Source: an uncultured Prevotellaceae bacterium
GTDB lineage: Bacteria; Bacteroidota; Bacteroidia; Bacteroidales; Bacteroidaceae
DNA length: 55,897 bases
Assembly: GCA_900313235.1 (NCBI GenBank)
Contig: OMQN01000013.1
Coordinates: forward strand, 1-55,897
Direction of reading: 5' to 3'
The notes beneath the pieces are model-generated. The model searched no databases. It was not told the origin of the DNA and was given only the letters and a program-made list of their open reading frames with translations. Shown here one piece after another: positions 43,574 through 52,944 of the stretch (position 1 is its first letter; the number at the start of each line of letters is the position of its first letter). The position numbers and the translations under genes are program-made.

Positions 43574-44880
43574 AAGGCAGCAATCTTTACAAGGTTATCA
43601 ATTTCTTCTTTAGTACGCTTCTCCGTAACAGCAAAGACCAATCCTTCCTCCTGTCGGGCAACTAAGAAGCCTGCTTCAACAAAACGCTGATAAAGGGTAT
43701 CGACGTCGCCATCATACTTCACATAGAACTCATTGAAGAACGGCTGATTATATACCAAGTGGAAACGTCCCGTCTTCTTCAACTCGTCCCAAAGATAATG
43801 GGCACCAGCATAAGAAAGCTGGGCGGCCTCCTTGAGTCCTTGCTTACCCATCAGCGACATGTAGATAGTTACGAAGAGAGCCATTAGGGACTGATTCGAA
43901 CAAATGTTTGACGTAGCCTTCTGGCGACGGATATGCTGTTCACGAGCCTGTAGTGTCAATACAAAAGCGCGTTGGTCGCGATTATCCTTGGTCATTCCGA
44001 CGATACGTCCAGGCATCTTTCTGATTAATTTCTCTGTACAGCACATATACCCCACATAAGGTCCACCAAACTGCATCGGAATACCCAGCGACTGACCATC
44101 GCCCACAGCGATATCTGCCCCCCACTCGCCAGGAGTCTTCAACACTGCGAGGTCGGCAGCTACACAATCCATCATAAAGAGTGCTTTCTGCTCATGGCAA
44201 GCGTCAGCAAAACCTGTAAAGTCTTCTACGATACCAAACGCATTGGGTTGTTGCACCATAACGCCTGCCACATCACCCTTGGTCAATTCTTCCTTGAGTG
44301 CTTCCAAATCGGTCATACCATCTTTGGCAGATAAGGTACAGAGTTCTATACCATGATGCTGGGCATAACAATTCATTACCTTGACTGTCAGAGGATTCAT
44401 CGTACCTGTAACAAGTACACGACGAGCCTTTTTTGCAGCAGCCACGGCCATCAGCATGGCTTCAGCAGCAGCGGTGGTGCCATCGTACATGGAGGCATTA
44501 GAGACGTCCATGCCTGTCAGTTCGGCCATCATACTCTGATACTCAAAGATATAGTGGAGCGTACCTTGCGATATTTCTGCCTGATAGGGGGTGTACGAGG
44601 TCAAAAACTCAGAACGTTGCAACAACTGAGGTATGACAGAAGGGGCATAGTGGTCGTAGACGCCCATACCAGCAAAGCATGTCAGTTGCTTGTTCATAGA
44701 ACCGAGTTTCTCAAAGAGCTGGCGCACCTCCATCTCGCTCATTTCCGAGGGCAGCTGATAGTCACCTCGGAAACGGACACTTTCAGGGATGGCAGCATAT
44801 AAGGCATCGACAGAACCAACACCTATCCTATCCAGCATCGCCTGAATGTCGGCATCTGTATGAGGGAAATATTTAAACAT
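43570..44880 (-). CDS. gcvPA: Glycine decarboxylase P protein, subunit 1
   Basis: A 436-residue subunit with the family's N-terminus ([16 protein letters not shown]) and motifs [35 protein letters not shown] and [17 protein letters not shown]. It lacks the pyridoxal lysine, which is on GcvPB. Its ATG is the third in a row of ATGTTTAA starts created by a 14-nt tandem repeat after gcvH. Confidence 0.95.
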   Translation of the reverse strand: MFKYFPHTDADIQAMLDRIGVGSVDALYAAIPESVRFRGDYQLPSEMSEMEVRQLFEKLGSMNKQLTCFAGMGVYDHYAPSVIPQLLQRSEFLTSYTPYQAEISQGTLHYIFEYQSMMAELTGMDVSNASMYDGTTAAAEAMLMAVAAAKKARRVLVTGTMNPLTVKVMNCYAQHHGIELCTLSAKDGMTDLEALKEELTKGDVAGVMVQQPNAFGIVEDFTGFADACHEQKALFMMDCVAADLAVLKTPGEWGADIAVGDGQSLGIPMQFGGPYVGYMCCTEKLIRKMPGRIVGMTKDNRDQRAFVLTLQAREQHIRRQKATSNICSNQSLMALFVTIYMSLMGKQGLKEAAQLSYAGAHYLWDELKKTGRFHLVYNQPFFNEFYVKYDGDVDTLYQRFVEAGFLVARQEEGLVFAVTEKRTKEEIDNLVKIAAL

Positions 44881-44910
44881 TAAAGATTAAACATTAAAGA
44901 TTAAACATTA
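44881..44910 (-). repeat. 14-nt tandem repeat giving a stop-start relay
   Basis: On the minus strand, gcvH ends in TAATG. Two units of ATGTTTAATCTTTA follow, each a 4-codon mini-frame (Met-Phe-Asn-Leu) whose TAA again overlaps the next ATG. The last ATG is the gcvPA start. Confidence 0.9.
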
Positions 44911-45288
44911 TTTCTCACAAAACGCTGCGTAAGCCTTAGCATCCATCAAGTTGCCCAGTTCTGACTGGTCTGACATTTCCACTTTGATAATCCAGTTAGC
45001 ATAGGCATCATTGTTGATGAGTTCCGGCTGGTCTTCCAATGCATCGTTCACTTCAACGACAACACCAGAGACAGGAGCAATAAGGTCACTAGCAGCCTTG
45101 ACGCTCTCTACAGCACCGAACTCCTCACCTGCCGTTACTTCGTCGTCTACTTCTGGCATGTCGACATAGACCACATTGCCCAAAGCGTGCTGAGCATAGT
45201 CAGAAATGCCTATGAAACCGATGTTACCTTCTACTCTTACATACTCGTGTGACTCACTATAGTAGAGTCCTTCCAATACTTTTGCCAT
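44908..45288 (-). CDS. gcvH: Glycine-cleavage H protein
   Basis: A 126-residue lipoyl carrier. The lipoylated lysine is Lys64 in FGAVESVKAASDL; GFIGISDYAQHALGNVVYVD precedes it. It shuttles the aminomethyl arm between P, T and L proteins. gcvT ends 5 bp before its ATG, and the lipoate ligase at the head of the operon can lipoylate it. Confidence 0.96.
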   Translation of the reverse strand: MAKVLEGLYYSESHEYVRVEGNIGFIGISDYAQHALGNVVYVDMPEVDDEVTAGEEFGAVESVKAASDLIAPVSGVVVEVNDALEDQPELINNDAYANWIIKVEMSDQSELGNLMDAKAYAAFCEK

Positions 45289-45293
45289 AATAT

Positions 45294-46400
45294 TTATTTT
45301 TTATAGTTTTTGTTATAGAATTGTTTCTTCACCACTTTGCCTGGAAATACCTTCTTGCGAATCTGAATCTGCAAGTCAGTACCCAAAGCAGCATATTTTG
45401 CATCAACAAGTGCCATGCAGACACTCTTGTCGGTAGACAATGTATGATAGCCTGTCGTCACCTCACCGATGGCCTCGCCATTCATATTAAGGACGGTATA
45501 ACCATGACGTGGAATGGCCTTGTCGCTGAGTTCGATGCCCACCAGTTTCTTGACAGGACCTTCTGCCTTCTGTCTGGCGAGCGCCTCTTTGCCAATGAAT
45601 TCTTCCTTGTCGAGTTTGACAAACATGCCTAAGCCAGCCATAATAGGGGTAATGTCCGCAGAGAGTTCATCGCCATAGAGCGGCAGTCCCACCTCGAAGC
45701 GTAGCGTATCGCGACAACCCAGTCCACAGGCTTGCACACCAGCAGCAATAAGTTTGTCCCAGCACTGGCGGATATAGTCGTGAGCGGCATAAATCTCAAA
45801 GCCATCCTCACCAGTATAACCTGTACGGGAAACGATGACATCACCAACAGTCTTCACAGTATAGAAAGCCAGTTCGGAACAAGGCAGTCCCAGCACCGTC
45901 TCCACAATATGTTCGGACTCAGGCCCCTGGACGGCTATCTGTCCGTAGTAGTCGCTCTTGTTCTGCAGGTCAATGTCAAAACCTGCAGCGTGCTGCTGCA
46001 TCCATGCCCAGTCCTTATCGATATTAGAGGCATTGATGACGAGGAAGAAGTCGTTGTCGCCCATCTTATAGACCAGCAGGTCGTCGACAGTGCCGCCATT
46101 CTCATAGCACATCATACCATAATATATCTTACCCACAGGAGCGCCCGCTATGTCGTTGGTAAAGATGTGCTGCACATAGCGTTCAGCATCCTTACCTTGC
46201 ACGGTCACTTCACCCATGTGACTGACGTCAAAGAGTCCTACCTTCTCACGCACAGCCATGTGTTCCGGAGCAATTCCTGCATACTGAATAGGCATGATAA
46301 AACCGCCAAAGGGTGACATCAGTGCCCCCAGTGCCATGTGCTTGTCATACAGACAGGTCTGTTTGTCTTTCTGTTCTGTTTCTTCTTGATTAATTGCCAT
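45294..46400 (-). CDS. gcvT: Aminomethyltransferase (glycine-cleavage T protein)
   Basis: A 368-residue T protein with FDVSHMGEVTVQGKDAERYV, then SRTGYTGEDGFEIY and LGCRDTLRFEVGLPLYGDEL, including the Asp that activates tetrahydrofolate. It releases ammonia and makes 5,10-methylene-THF. It has a slightly extended charged N-terminus (NQEETEQKDKQTCLYDKHMA). It follows the lipoate ligase by 15 bp. Confidence 0.95.
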   Translation of the reverse strand: MAINQEETEQKDKQTCLYDKHMALGALMSPFGGFIMPIQYAGIAPEHMAVREKVGLFDVSHMGEVTVQGKDAERYVQHIFTNDIAGAPVGKIYYGMMCYENGGTVDDLLVYKMGDNDFFLVINASNIDKDWAWMQQHAAGFDIDLQNKSDYYGQIAVQGPESEHIVETVLGLPCSELAFYTVKTVGDVIVSRTGYTGEDGFEIYAAHDYIRQCWDKLIAAGVQACGLGCRDTLRFEVGLPLYGDELSADITPIMAGLGMFVKLDKEEFIGKEALARQKAEGPVKKLVGIELSDKAIPRHGYTVLNMNGEAIGEVTTGYHTLSTDKSVCMALVDAKYAALGTDLQIQIRKKVFPGKVVKKQFYNKNYKK

Positions 46401-46415
46401 ATTGAATCATTGCTT

Positions 46416-47102
46416 TTAGTAATATTGTTCTTCTATCTTTTCTATCTGTGCCACCTCATCAGCTGTCAGCATACGCTCGCTATCACATAAGGTACGGATA
46501 ATCAGTTTTTTCACCTCTTCAAGGGTCAGCGAGGTGTAGTTTTTCAACAGCGTAATACGCTGACGAACGCTTTCCACACCGTTCTTTGCCAGTTTCTGAC
46601 GAGTGGGGGTGATAGCTTGCAGCATGTGCTGCATATTGGTATCATAGAGCATCGTGCTATGGACGACACATCCATGAGGAGTCTTCCTGCATGCTGTTCC
46701 ACAGACCTTACGATCGCCAATCATGATATCGTTATGATGGGTACCTGTAGCCTCGACACCCATCTTGCGGAGTACGAGCAATACCATATTAACGAAACGG
46801 TTGAAAGCAAAACCTACCTGTTCTTCCTTGGTGATGAACGACAGCATCAGGTTGTCACGGTCGGCATAGACACAGCCTCCCCCACTCTTTCTTTGAAACA
46901 ACTGGATGCCATGCGCCTGACAATATTCTATGTTCACCTCATTCTCTACTACTTGATTACGGCCATAGATAACGCTGGGGGCTACCTGCCATAGGAAAAA
47001 AGCATCATCAGCCCACTGCTGGCGAGCCACAAATTCCTCCATGGCAAGATAGAACGACAGTCTTCTTGCAACGGCGGTTTCAGTGAGAATGATATTAACC
47101 AT
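46416..47102 (-). CDS. lplA: Lipoate-protein ligase
   Basis: A 228-residue ligase of the LplA/BirA fold: SFYLAMEEFV, then FFLWQVAPSVIYGRNQVVEN, and the RKSGGGCVYADRDNLMLSFI segment with the GGG-type substrate loop. The lysine in GDRKVCGTACRKT fits activation of lipoate. It should attach scavenged lipoate to GcvH. The ATG at 47102 is chosen because the longer in-frame start at 47138 lies on the -7 box. First gene of the gcv operon. Confidence 0.9.
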   Translation of the reverse strand: MVNIILTETAVARRLSFYLAMEEFVARQQWADDAFFLWQVAPSVIYGRNQVVENEVNIEYCQAHGIQLFQRKSGGGCVYADRDNLMLSFITKEEQVGFAFNRFVNMVLLVLRKMGVEATGTHHNDIMIGDRKVCGTACRKTPHGCVVHSTMLYDTNMQHMLQAITPTRQKLAKNGVESVRQRITLLKNYTSLTLEEVKKLIIRTLCDSERMLTADEVAQIEKIEEQYY

Positions 47103-47135
47103 AGAATGTGATAGGTCAGTAGCTGAATGTTTGTG

Positions 47136-47143
47136 CAAATATA
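47136..47143 (-). promoter_or_regulatory. Promoter -7 box TATATTTG for the gcv operon
   Basis: Minus-strand consensus box about 34 bp before the lplA ATG. The leader is too short for a glycine riboswitch. Confidence 0.75.
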
Positions 47144-47205
47144 TGAAGTTTTTATGTAATCTGCAAGAATTTTTGATTTTATTTTGATATTTCCTCGATT
47201 TACAC

Positions 47206-47213
47206 TATCTTTG
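47206..47213 (+). promoter_or_regulatory. Promoter -7 box TATCTTTG for dxs
   Basis: Plus-strand consensus box giving a ~20-nt leader before the TTG start of dxs, divergent from the gcv promoter 62 bp away. Confidence 0.85.
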
Positions 47214-47239
47214 CATCTGAAAAAGAAGTATATACTATT

Positions 47240-49165
47240 TTGGAAACACAGAATAATGGGCTTTTAGCCCAAATACAATATCCTGCTGACCTGCGCAAGT
47301 TAAGTGTTGACCAGTTGCCAGAGGTGTGCAAGGAACTCCGCGAGGACATCGTGAAGGAGCTCTCCGTTAATCCTGGCCATTTGGCATCCAGTTTAGGTGT
47401 GGCAGAGATAACAGTAGCTTTGCACTATGTCTACGACACCCCTGAAGATCGTATTGTATGGGATGTCGGCCACCAAGCCTATGGGCACAAGATATTGACA
47501 GGACGTCGCGAACAGTTCTGCACCAACCGTAAGTTGGGCGGCATCCGTCCGTTCCCCTCTCCCCTTGAAAGTGAATACGACACCTTTGCCTGCGGACATG
47601 CGTCGAACAGCATCTCTGCTGCACTGGGTATGGCTGTCGCTGCCAAACTGGAGAAGCAAGAAGGACGACATGTGGTAGCAGTAATTGGTGACGGTGCATT
47701 GAGTGGCGGTCTGGCTTTTGAGGGACTGAACAATGTATCGTCGAGTCCCAACGATCTGCTCATCATCCTGAACGACAACGACATGTCAATAGACCGCAGT
47801 GTGGGTGGTATGCAGAAATATCTGCTGGGACTGAACACCAATAAGACCTATAATGCCATCAAGTTCAGAGCTACACGGTGGTTGCATAGCAAAGGACTGA
47901 TGAGCGACGACCGCAAGAAGGGCATCCAACGCCTGTCGAACGCCATCAAGAGTGCCATTGCCCACCAGCAGAACATCTTCGACGGGATGAATATCCGTTA
48001 CTTTGGTCCGTTCGACGGTCACGACGTCAAAGAGCTGGTGCGCATACTCAGTGCTATCAAGGACATGAATGGTCCCAAGTTGTTGCACCTGCACACACAG
48101 AAAGGACACGGTTATGCGCCTGCCGAAAAGGATGTTACGACATGGCATGCACCAGGCAAGTTCAATCCCGACACTGGCGAGCGTATCGTTGACGACGACC
48201 CGACAAAGCCACAGAAGTACCAGGATGTGTTTGGTCACACGCTTCTCGAGCTGGCACGCCAGAACCCGAAGATTGTGGGCGTGACGCCTGCTATGCCCAG
48301 CGGCTGTTCAATGAACATTATGATGGCGGAGATGCCGGAAAGGACTTTCGACGTAGGCATTGCCGAAGGACATGCTGTCACCTTCTCTGGCGGTATGGCC
48401 AAAGACGGTCTGCTCCCCTTCTGCAACATTTACAGTGCTTTTGCGCAAAGAGCCTTCGACAACATCATCCACGACGTGGCACTGCTGAATCTGAATGTGG
48501 TATTCTGCTTTGATCGTGCTGGACTGGTGGGCGAAGACGGTCCGACGCACCATGGTGCCTTCGACATGGCCGCACTAAGACCTGTACCCAATCTAACCAT
48601 CTGTTCACCTATGGACGAGCACGAGTTGCGCCGTCTCATGTATACCGCACAACTGCCCGACAAGGGTCCCTTTGTGATTCGTTATCCGCGAGGAGGTGGT
48701 GAGTTACAAGACTGGCGCTGTCCTTTCGAAGAGATCAAGGTAGGTACTGGTCGCAAACTGAAAGACGGCACAGATGTTGCTGTTTTGAGCATTGGTCCGA
48801 TAGGCAATAACGTGACAAGGGCTATTGCCGAACTCGGTGACAGCGTAAGTGTCGCCCATTACGACATGCGATTTCTTAAACCACTCGACGAGTCTATCCT
48901 CGACGAGGTGGGACGTAAGTTCAAGTACATCATCACCGTAGAGAACGGTGTCCGCAATGGCGGCATGGGCTCAGCCGTCATAGAATGGATGAGCGACCAC
49001 AACTATCAGCCACACATCAAGCGTCTTGGCATCCCCGACAAATTCATAGAACACGGCACGGTACACGAGCTGCAGACCATTGTCGGCATAGACCAAGAGA
49101 GCATCAAAAAGGCAATTAGCGATTGGGCATCAACTATTAAACAAGAGCCAACTGCAAAAAGCTAA
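47240..49165 (+). CDS. dxs: 1-Deoxy-D-xylulose-5-phosphate synthase (TTG start)
   Basis: A 641-residue thiamine-diphosphate enzyme. TPP binding is in [20 protein letters not shown] with the DND motif in [14 protein letters not shown], and [20 protein letters not shown] and RYPRGGGE mark the transketolase region. It makes DXP from pyruvate and glyceraldehyde-3-phosphate, starting the MEP isoprenoid route. The start appears to be TTG at 47240 (then [20 protein letters not shown]): a TGA lies in frame at 47219 and no ATG intervenes. trkA follows after 4 bp. Confidence 0.95.
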   Translation: METQNNGLLAQIQYPADLRKLSVDQLPEVCKELREDIVKELSVNPGHLASSLGVAEITVALHYVYDTPEDRIVWDVGHQAYGHKILTGRREQFCTNRKLGGIRPFPSPLESEYDTFACGHASNSISAALGMAVAAKLEKQEGRHVVAVIGDGALSGGLAFEGLNNVSSSPNDLLIILNDNDMSIDRSVGGMQKYLLGLNTNKTYNAIKFRATRWLHSKGLMSDDRKKGIQRLSNAIKSAIAHQQNIFDGMNIRYFGPFDGHDVKELVRILSAIKDMNGPKLLHLHTQKGHGYAPAEKDVTTWHAPGKFNPDTGERIVDDDPTKPQKYQDVFGHTLLELARQNPKIVGVTPAMPSGCSMNIMMAEMPERTFDVGIAEGHAVTFSGGMAKDGLLPFCNIYSAFAQRAFDNIIHDVALLNLNVVFCFDRAGLVGEDGPTHHGAFDMAALRPVPNLTICSPMDEHELRRLMYTAQLPDKGPFVIRYPRGGGELQDWRCPFEEIKVGTGRKLKDGTDVAVLSIGPIGNNVTRAIAELGDSVSVAHYDMRFLKPLDESILDEVGRKFKYIITVENGVRNGGMGSAVIEWMSDHNYQPHIKRLGIPDKFIEHGTVHELQTIVGIDQESIKKAISDWASTIKQEPTAKS

Positions 49166-49169
49166 GCAT

Positions 49170-50528
49170 ATGAAGATTATCATCGGCGGGGCAGGTGCCG
49201 TAGGAACACACCTGTCGAAACTATTATCCAAAGACCATCAGGACTGCGTACTGATAGATGAGAACATCGACCGTCTGTCCGGTTTGGAGAGTCGTTATGA
49301 CCTTATGACGCTTCATGGTTCTCCTACTAGTATCCAGACGCTGAAAGATGCTGGCGTGGAACATGCCGACCTCTTTGTAGGTGTCACCCCTGATGAGAGT
49401 GTCAATATGAATGCCTGCATGATAGCCCATGCCTTAGGGGCCAAAAAGACGGTAGCACGCATTGACAACTACGAATATCTGGCACCCAATCTGAAGGCTT
49501 TCTTCGAGCAGATGGGCATTAACTCACTCATCTACCCAGAGGTGCTTGCTGCCCATGACATCACCAATGGTCTGAAGATGTCGTGGGTGCGTCAGCGTTG
49601 GGATGTTCATGGTGGTGCCCTCATTATGCTGGGCATCAAGTTGCGTGAGACCTGTGAAATTCTGAACCAACCGCTACGCACCCTCTGTGGTCCTGACGAC
49701 CCTTATCATATTGTTGCTATCAAGCGTGGCAACGAGACGCTCATCCCCAGTGGCAATGACGAGTTGCGTGTCAATGACATCGCGTACTTCATGACCACTC
49801 GCGAGTACATCCCCTACATTCGTAAGATTTCCGGCAAGGAACACTATGCCGATGTAAAGAACGTTGTCATCATGGGTGGCAGCAAGACTGCAGTACGTGT
49901 GGCACTGACTACTCCGGAATATATGAACGTCAAAATCATCGAGATTGACGAACAGCGCTGTGAGCGTCTCAACGAGTTGCTGAACGATGTCAATACGATG
50001 ATAATCCATGGCGACGGCCGCGACCTTGGTTTGTTGATAGAAGAGGGCATTCAGAACATGCAAGCCTTTGTGGCGCTGACGGATAATGCTGAGACCAACA
50101 TCCTTGCCTGTCTGACAGCCAAGCGAATGGGTGTTCGCAAGACGATAGCAATGGTTGAAAACCTGGACTACGTAGAGATGGCTGAGAGTCTGGACATCGG
50201 TACTATTATTAATAAGAAGACGCTGGCGGCAGGTCACATCTACCAGATGATGCTCGACGCTGACGTCACCAACGTCCGTTCCCTGATGATGGTCGACAGC
50301 GATGTTGCTGAGTTTGTGGCTGCCGAGGGGTCGAAAGTGACCAAGAAACCTGTCAAGGACCTTGGGCTACCCTTTGGAGTCACCATTGGTGGACTGGTAC
50401 GCCACGACCAAGGCATCCTTGTTAATGGTAACACCCAGATAGAGGCCGGTGATTCTGTCATGGTATTCTGCCACGAACAGAACCTCAAGAAAGTGGAGAA
50501 GTTTTTTAAAGCCAACGTACTATGGTAA
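49170..50528 (+). CDS. trkA: Trk potassium-uptake regulator TrkA
   Basis: A 452-residue cytoplasmic protein with two RCK modules. The first NAD-binding site is MKIIIGGAGAVGTHLSKLLS and the second is VIMGGSKTAVRVALTTPEY; RCK-C segments follow each. It gates TrkH in response to nucleotides. It overlaps the trkH start by 7 bp, consistent with a K+ uptake complex, and is co-transcribed with dxs. Confidence 0.95.
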   Translation: MKIIIGGAGAVGTHLSKLLSKDHQDCVLIDENIDRLSGLESRYDLMTLHGSPTSIQTLKDAGVEHADLFVGVTPDESVNMNACMIAHALGAKKTVARIDNYEYLAPNLKAFFEQMGINSLIYPEVLAAHDITNGLKMSWVRQRWDVHGGALIMLGIKLRETCEILNQPLRTLCGPDDPYHIVAIKRGNETLIPSGNDELRVNDIAYFMTTREYIPYIRKISGKEHYADVKNVVIMGGSKTAVRVALTTPEYMNVKIIEIDEQRCERLNELLNDVNTMIIHGDGRDLGLLIEEGIQNMQAFVALTDNAETNILACLTAKRMGVRKTIAMVENLDYVEMAESLDIGTIINKKTLAAGHIYQMMLDADVTNVRSLMMVDSDVAEFVAAEGSKVTKKPVKDLGLPFGVTIGGLVRHDQGILVNGNTQIEAGDSVMVFCHEQNLKKVEKFFKANVLW

Positions 50529-51901
50529 ATCTACGGCTGATATATAAGATTATCGGTTCGCTGCTCTTCCTCTTGGGCACGCTGTTGCTCATCTGTACGG
50601 GCATATCCCTATACTACAAGGAAGACGATATGGTGGCATTTCTTATTTCCGCCATCTTTACCATCTGCGGTGGTCTTATCCTTAAGTATTTCGGCAACGA
50701 GGCCAACAACAATCTGAGCCGTCGCGACTCATACCTGTTGGTTACTGTCACCTGGGTTGTTTTCAGTTTCTTCGGCATGTTGCCATTCCTTATCAGTGGT
50801 TATATCACCAATATTACTGATGCCTTCTTCGAGACCATGTCGGGATTTTCTACAACTGGAGCCACCATCCTCGACGACGTAGAATGGCTACCCCATGCCA
50901 CCCTCTACTGGCGCACACAGACTCAGTGGATAGGAGGTTTGGGAATCGTCTTCTTCACCATCGCCATTCTACCTTCTATGGTGGGTAGTGGTAGTGTGAA
51001 GGTCTTCGCTGCCGAAGCCACGGGCCCGCTACGTTCTAAGATGCATCCGCGCCTGTCAACAATGGCAAAGTGGATTTGGACCGTCTATCTGGGCCTTACC
51101 ATTGCCTGTATTACTCACAACGACTCTACGGCATTCTTCAACTCACCAACCATTGAGTATATCTCCATCGTCTTCCAGTTCCTGGCAGGCATCAACTTTA
51201 TGATGCTTTATGCCAGCATCTTCAAGCTGAAGCCTTTGGCACTTTTCAAGAGTTCAGAGTTTAAGTTGTATATCACCATTATCAGCATCTCCACGCTCTG
51301 GATTCTCTATCTGTTGATGACGCGCAACGGATATGGTCTGGAACGAGCCTTCCGCTCGGCATTGTTCCAAGTGGTATCGTTCATCACGACGACAGGACTG
51401 TTCAACGACGATGCTGCCCGCTGGCCACACATCACATGGGTTATCCTGGGCTGTCTGATGTTTGTGGGTGCCTGCTCAGGTTCAACGACGGGAGGATTCA
51501 AATGTGTTCGTGCCGTGATGATTATGAAGGTACTACGCAATGAGTTCAACAAGCTCTTGCACCCCAACGCCGTACTACCTGTCAAGATCAACGGCACGCC
51601 AGTACCTCATAGCCAACTCAACACGCTGCTGGCATTCTTTGCCATCTTTACCATTATGGTGATACTGACGGCAACGCTGATGATTGCGGCAGGCATCGAC
51701 AATACCAATGCCGTCACCATCTCACTGAGTTGTATCAGCAATGTTGGTCCCACGCTGGGTACACAGATTGGTCCGGAGATGTCATGGAGCGAACTTCCAA
51801 CCTATGTCAAGTGGCTCTGTTCGTTTCTGATGCTTGTAGGACGTCTGGAGATTATGTCCGTGCTGGTGCTGTTTACCCGTGGTTTCTGGAAAGACAACTA
51901 A
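50522..51901 (+). CDS. trkH: Trk potassium transporter subunit TrkH
   Basis: A 459-residue inner-membrane protein with about ten helices and the four half-pore selectivity loops, for example SGFSTTGATIL, ITTTGLFNDDAARWP and ISNVGPTLG. GACSGSTTGGFKCVRA is the intramembrane gating loop region. It imports K+ with TrkA. Its stop codon is convergent with and overlaps that of the DUF4435 gene. Confidence 0.95.
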   Translation: MVNLRLIYKIIGSLLFLLGTLLLICTGISLYYKEDDMVAFLISAIFTICGGLILKYFGNEANNNLSRRDSYLLVTVTWVVFSFFGMLPFLISGYITNITDAFFETMSGFSTTGATILDDVEWLPHATLYWRTQTQWIGGLGIVFFTIAILPSMVGSGSVKVFAAEATGPLRSKMHPRLSTMAKWIWTVYLGLTIACITHNDSTAFFNSPTIEYISIVFQFLAGINFMMLYASIFKLKPLALFKSSEFKLYITIISISTLWILYLLMTRNGYGLERAFRSALFQVVSFITTTGLFNDDAARWPHITWVILGCLMFVGACSGSTTGGFKCVRAVMIMKVLRNEFNKLLHPNAVLPVKINGTPVPHSQLNTLLAFFAIFTIMVILTATLMIAAGIDNTNAVTISLSCISNVGPTLGTQIGPEMSWSELPTYVKWLCSFLMLVGRLEIMSVLVLFTRGFWKDN

Positions 51902-52911
51902 GAGTCAATAGTAGTCTGTTCTGATTCAAGATACAGTTCCACATCCTGCTGGATGCGCTCGAACTGTGCAGACTGCTTATAGCCAGTATTCTTTTTCAGC
52001 ATCTGACGGATGTCTTGAAGCGAGTGTTCGTAACAAGACATCTCGTTACGGCGCTGTTCGTGGTGTACGGCAGTATGGTATATCTCTTCCTGGCGCTCCA
52101 AACGCAGGCGGTTGCACACCTTATTTAATATAGGGACTACCACATTGTCAAACAGGTGGTGGCCCTGTATATATAAATAGGTGGTCTGTGGCGTCACACC
52201 CAGCGCCTTAACGCTCGCCTTCGTATCGAGGTACTCCGTCTTGGCACTAGGAAACTCCGACTGTAGCTGTTTGACCTTACGTCCCACCTTGGAACGCAGA
52301 TGAACCAACGACGGCAGTGGGTCTAACACGTTGAATTTTCCCGGGTCGATGACACGTGCAAAGTCCGTCATCGAGAAGCGATTATAGTTACCCGTACGAT
52401 AAGCCCACACACTCCACACAAAAAGCGGGAAGATGGCTTCACTATACTGGGTCATATAGTTGTCAAAGTCAAAGATGCGATGGTCGTTGAGTGTCACGCT
52501 GACGCACACCTCATGCAACGACTGGGCATAGCACTGCATATTTTCTATGGAATAGGCATAGGTGTGAAACACATAACCGCTGTTCAGCACCCGTTGCGAC
52601 TGCGCCGTAGCACCTTGCAGCATGTAGTCGTAGTCGGCATCGACGCAGGCTATCATATCGGGACCAACATTCTCGCCTACAAAATTCATCAGTACAGACT
52701 TCTTGCCACGCTGCAACTTCTCGTGCGAGGGCAACATGACTTCGAAATAGCGCTTGTCGTCTTCAAAGCGTGAGAGCACCGTACGCCAAAAGTAGATGTC
52801 ATCATAGCTTTCTACATAGGCTACGATGCGACGCCGTGCTTTCTTGGATTTCAACTGGTTGGCAGCTTCGAAGTAACGGCTATTGAGTTGGTCTTTCAGT
52901 TTACTAGGCAT
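51898..52911 (-). CDS. DUF4435 (TOPRIM-like) protein, AriB-like
   Basis: A 337-residue protein of the DUF4435 family. Its N-terminal part has the TOPRIM-type acidic motifs: AYVESYDDIYFWRTVL (Glu34, Asp37/Asp38) and IACVDADYDYM (Asp91, Asp93). DUF4435 proteins include AriB, the nuclease effector of the PARIS anti-phage system, which cuts tRNA when released by its ATPase partner. An AAA/ABC-type ATPase gene is directly upstream on the same strand, with only a 30-bp heptamer spacer. The ATG at 52911 is used; a TTG at 52920 lies within the repeat. Defence function is inference. Confidence 0.85.
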   Translation of the reverse strand: MPSKLKDQLNSRYFEAANQLKSKKARRRIVAYVESYDDIYFWRTVLSRFEDDKRYFEVMLPSHEKLQRGKKSVLMNFVGENVGPDMIACVDADYDYMLQGATAQSQRVLNSGYVFHTYAYSIENMQCYAQSLHEVCVSVTLNDHRIFDFDNYMTQYSEAIFPLFVWSVWAYRTGNYNRFSMTDFARVIDPGKFNVLDPLPSLVHLRSKVGRKVKQLQSEFPSAKTEYLDTKASVKALGVTPQTTYLYIQGHHLFDNVVVPILNKVCNRLRLERQEEIYHTAVHHEQRRNEMSCYEHSLQDIRQMLKKNTGYKQSAQFERIQQDVELYLESEQTTIDS

Positions 52912-52944
52912 AATTGTCAATTGTCAATTATCAATTGTCAATTA
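52912..52944 (-). repeat. Heptamer tandem repeat (AATTGTC) between AAA and DUF4435 genes
   Basis: Four units of AATTGTC (one as AATTATC) fill the whole spacer and run into the AAA gene's stop codon. Confidence 0.88.

Noticed and set aside
47103..47239. Glycine riboswitch between the gcv and dxs promoters
   Set aside because: The gcv leader is only about 25 nt, too short for the aptamer.
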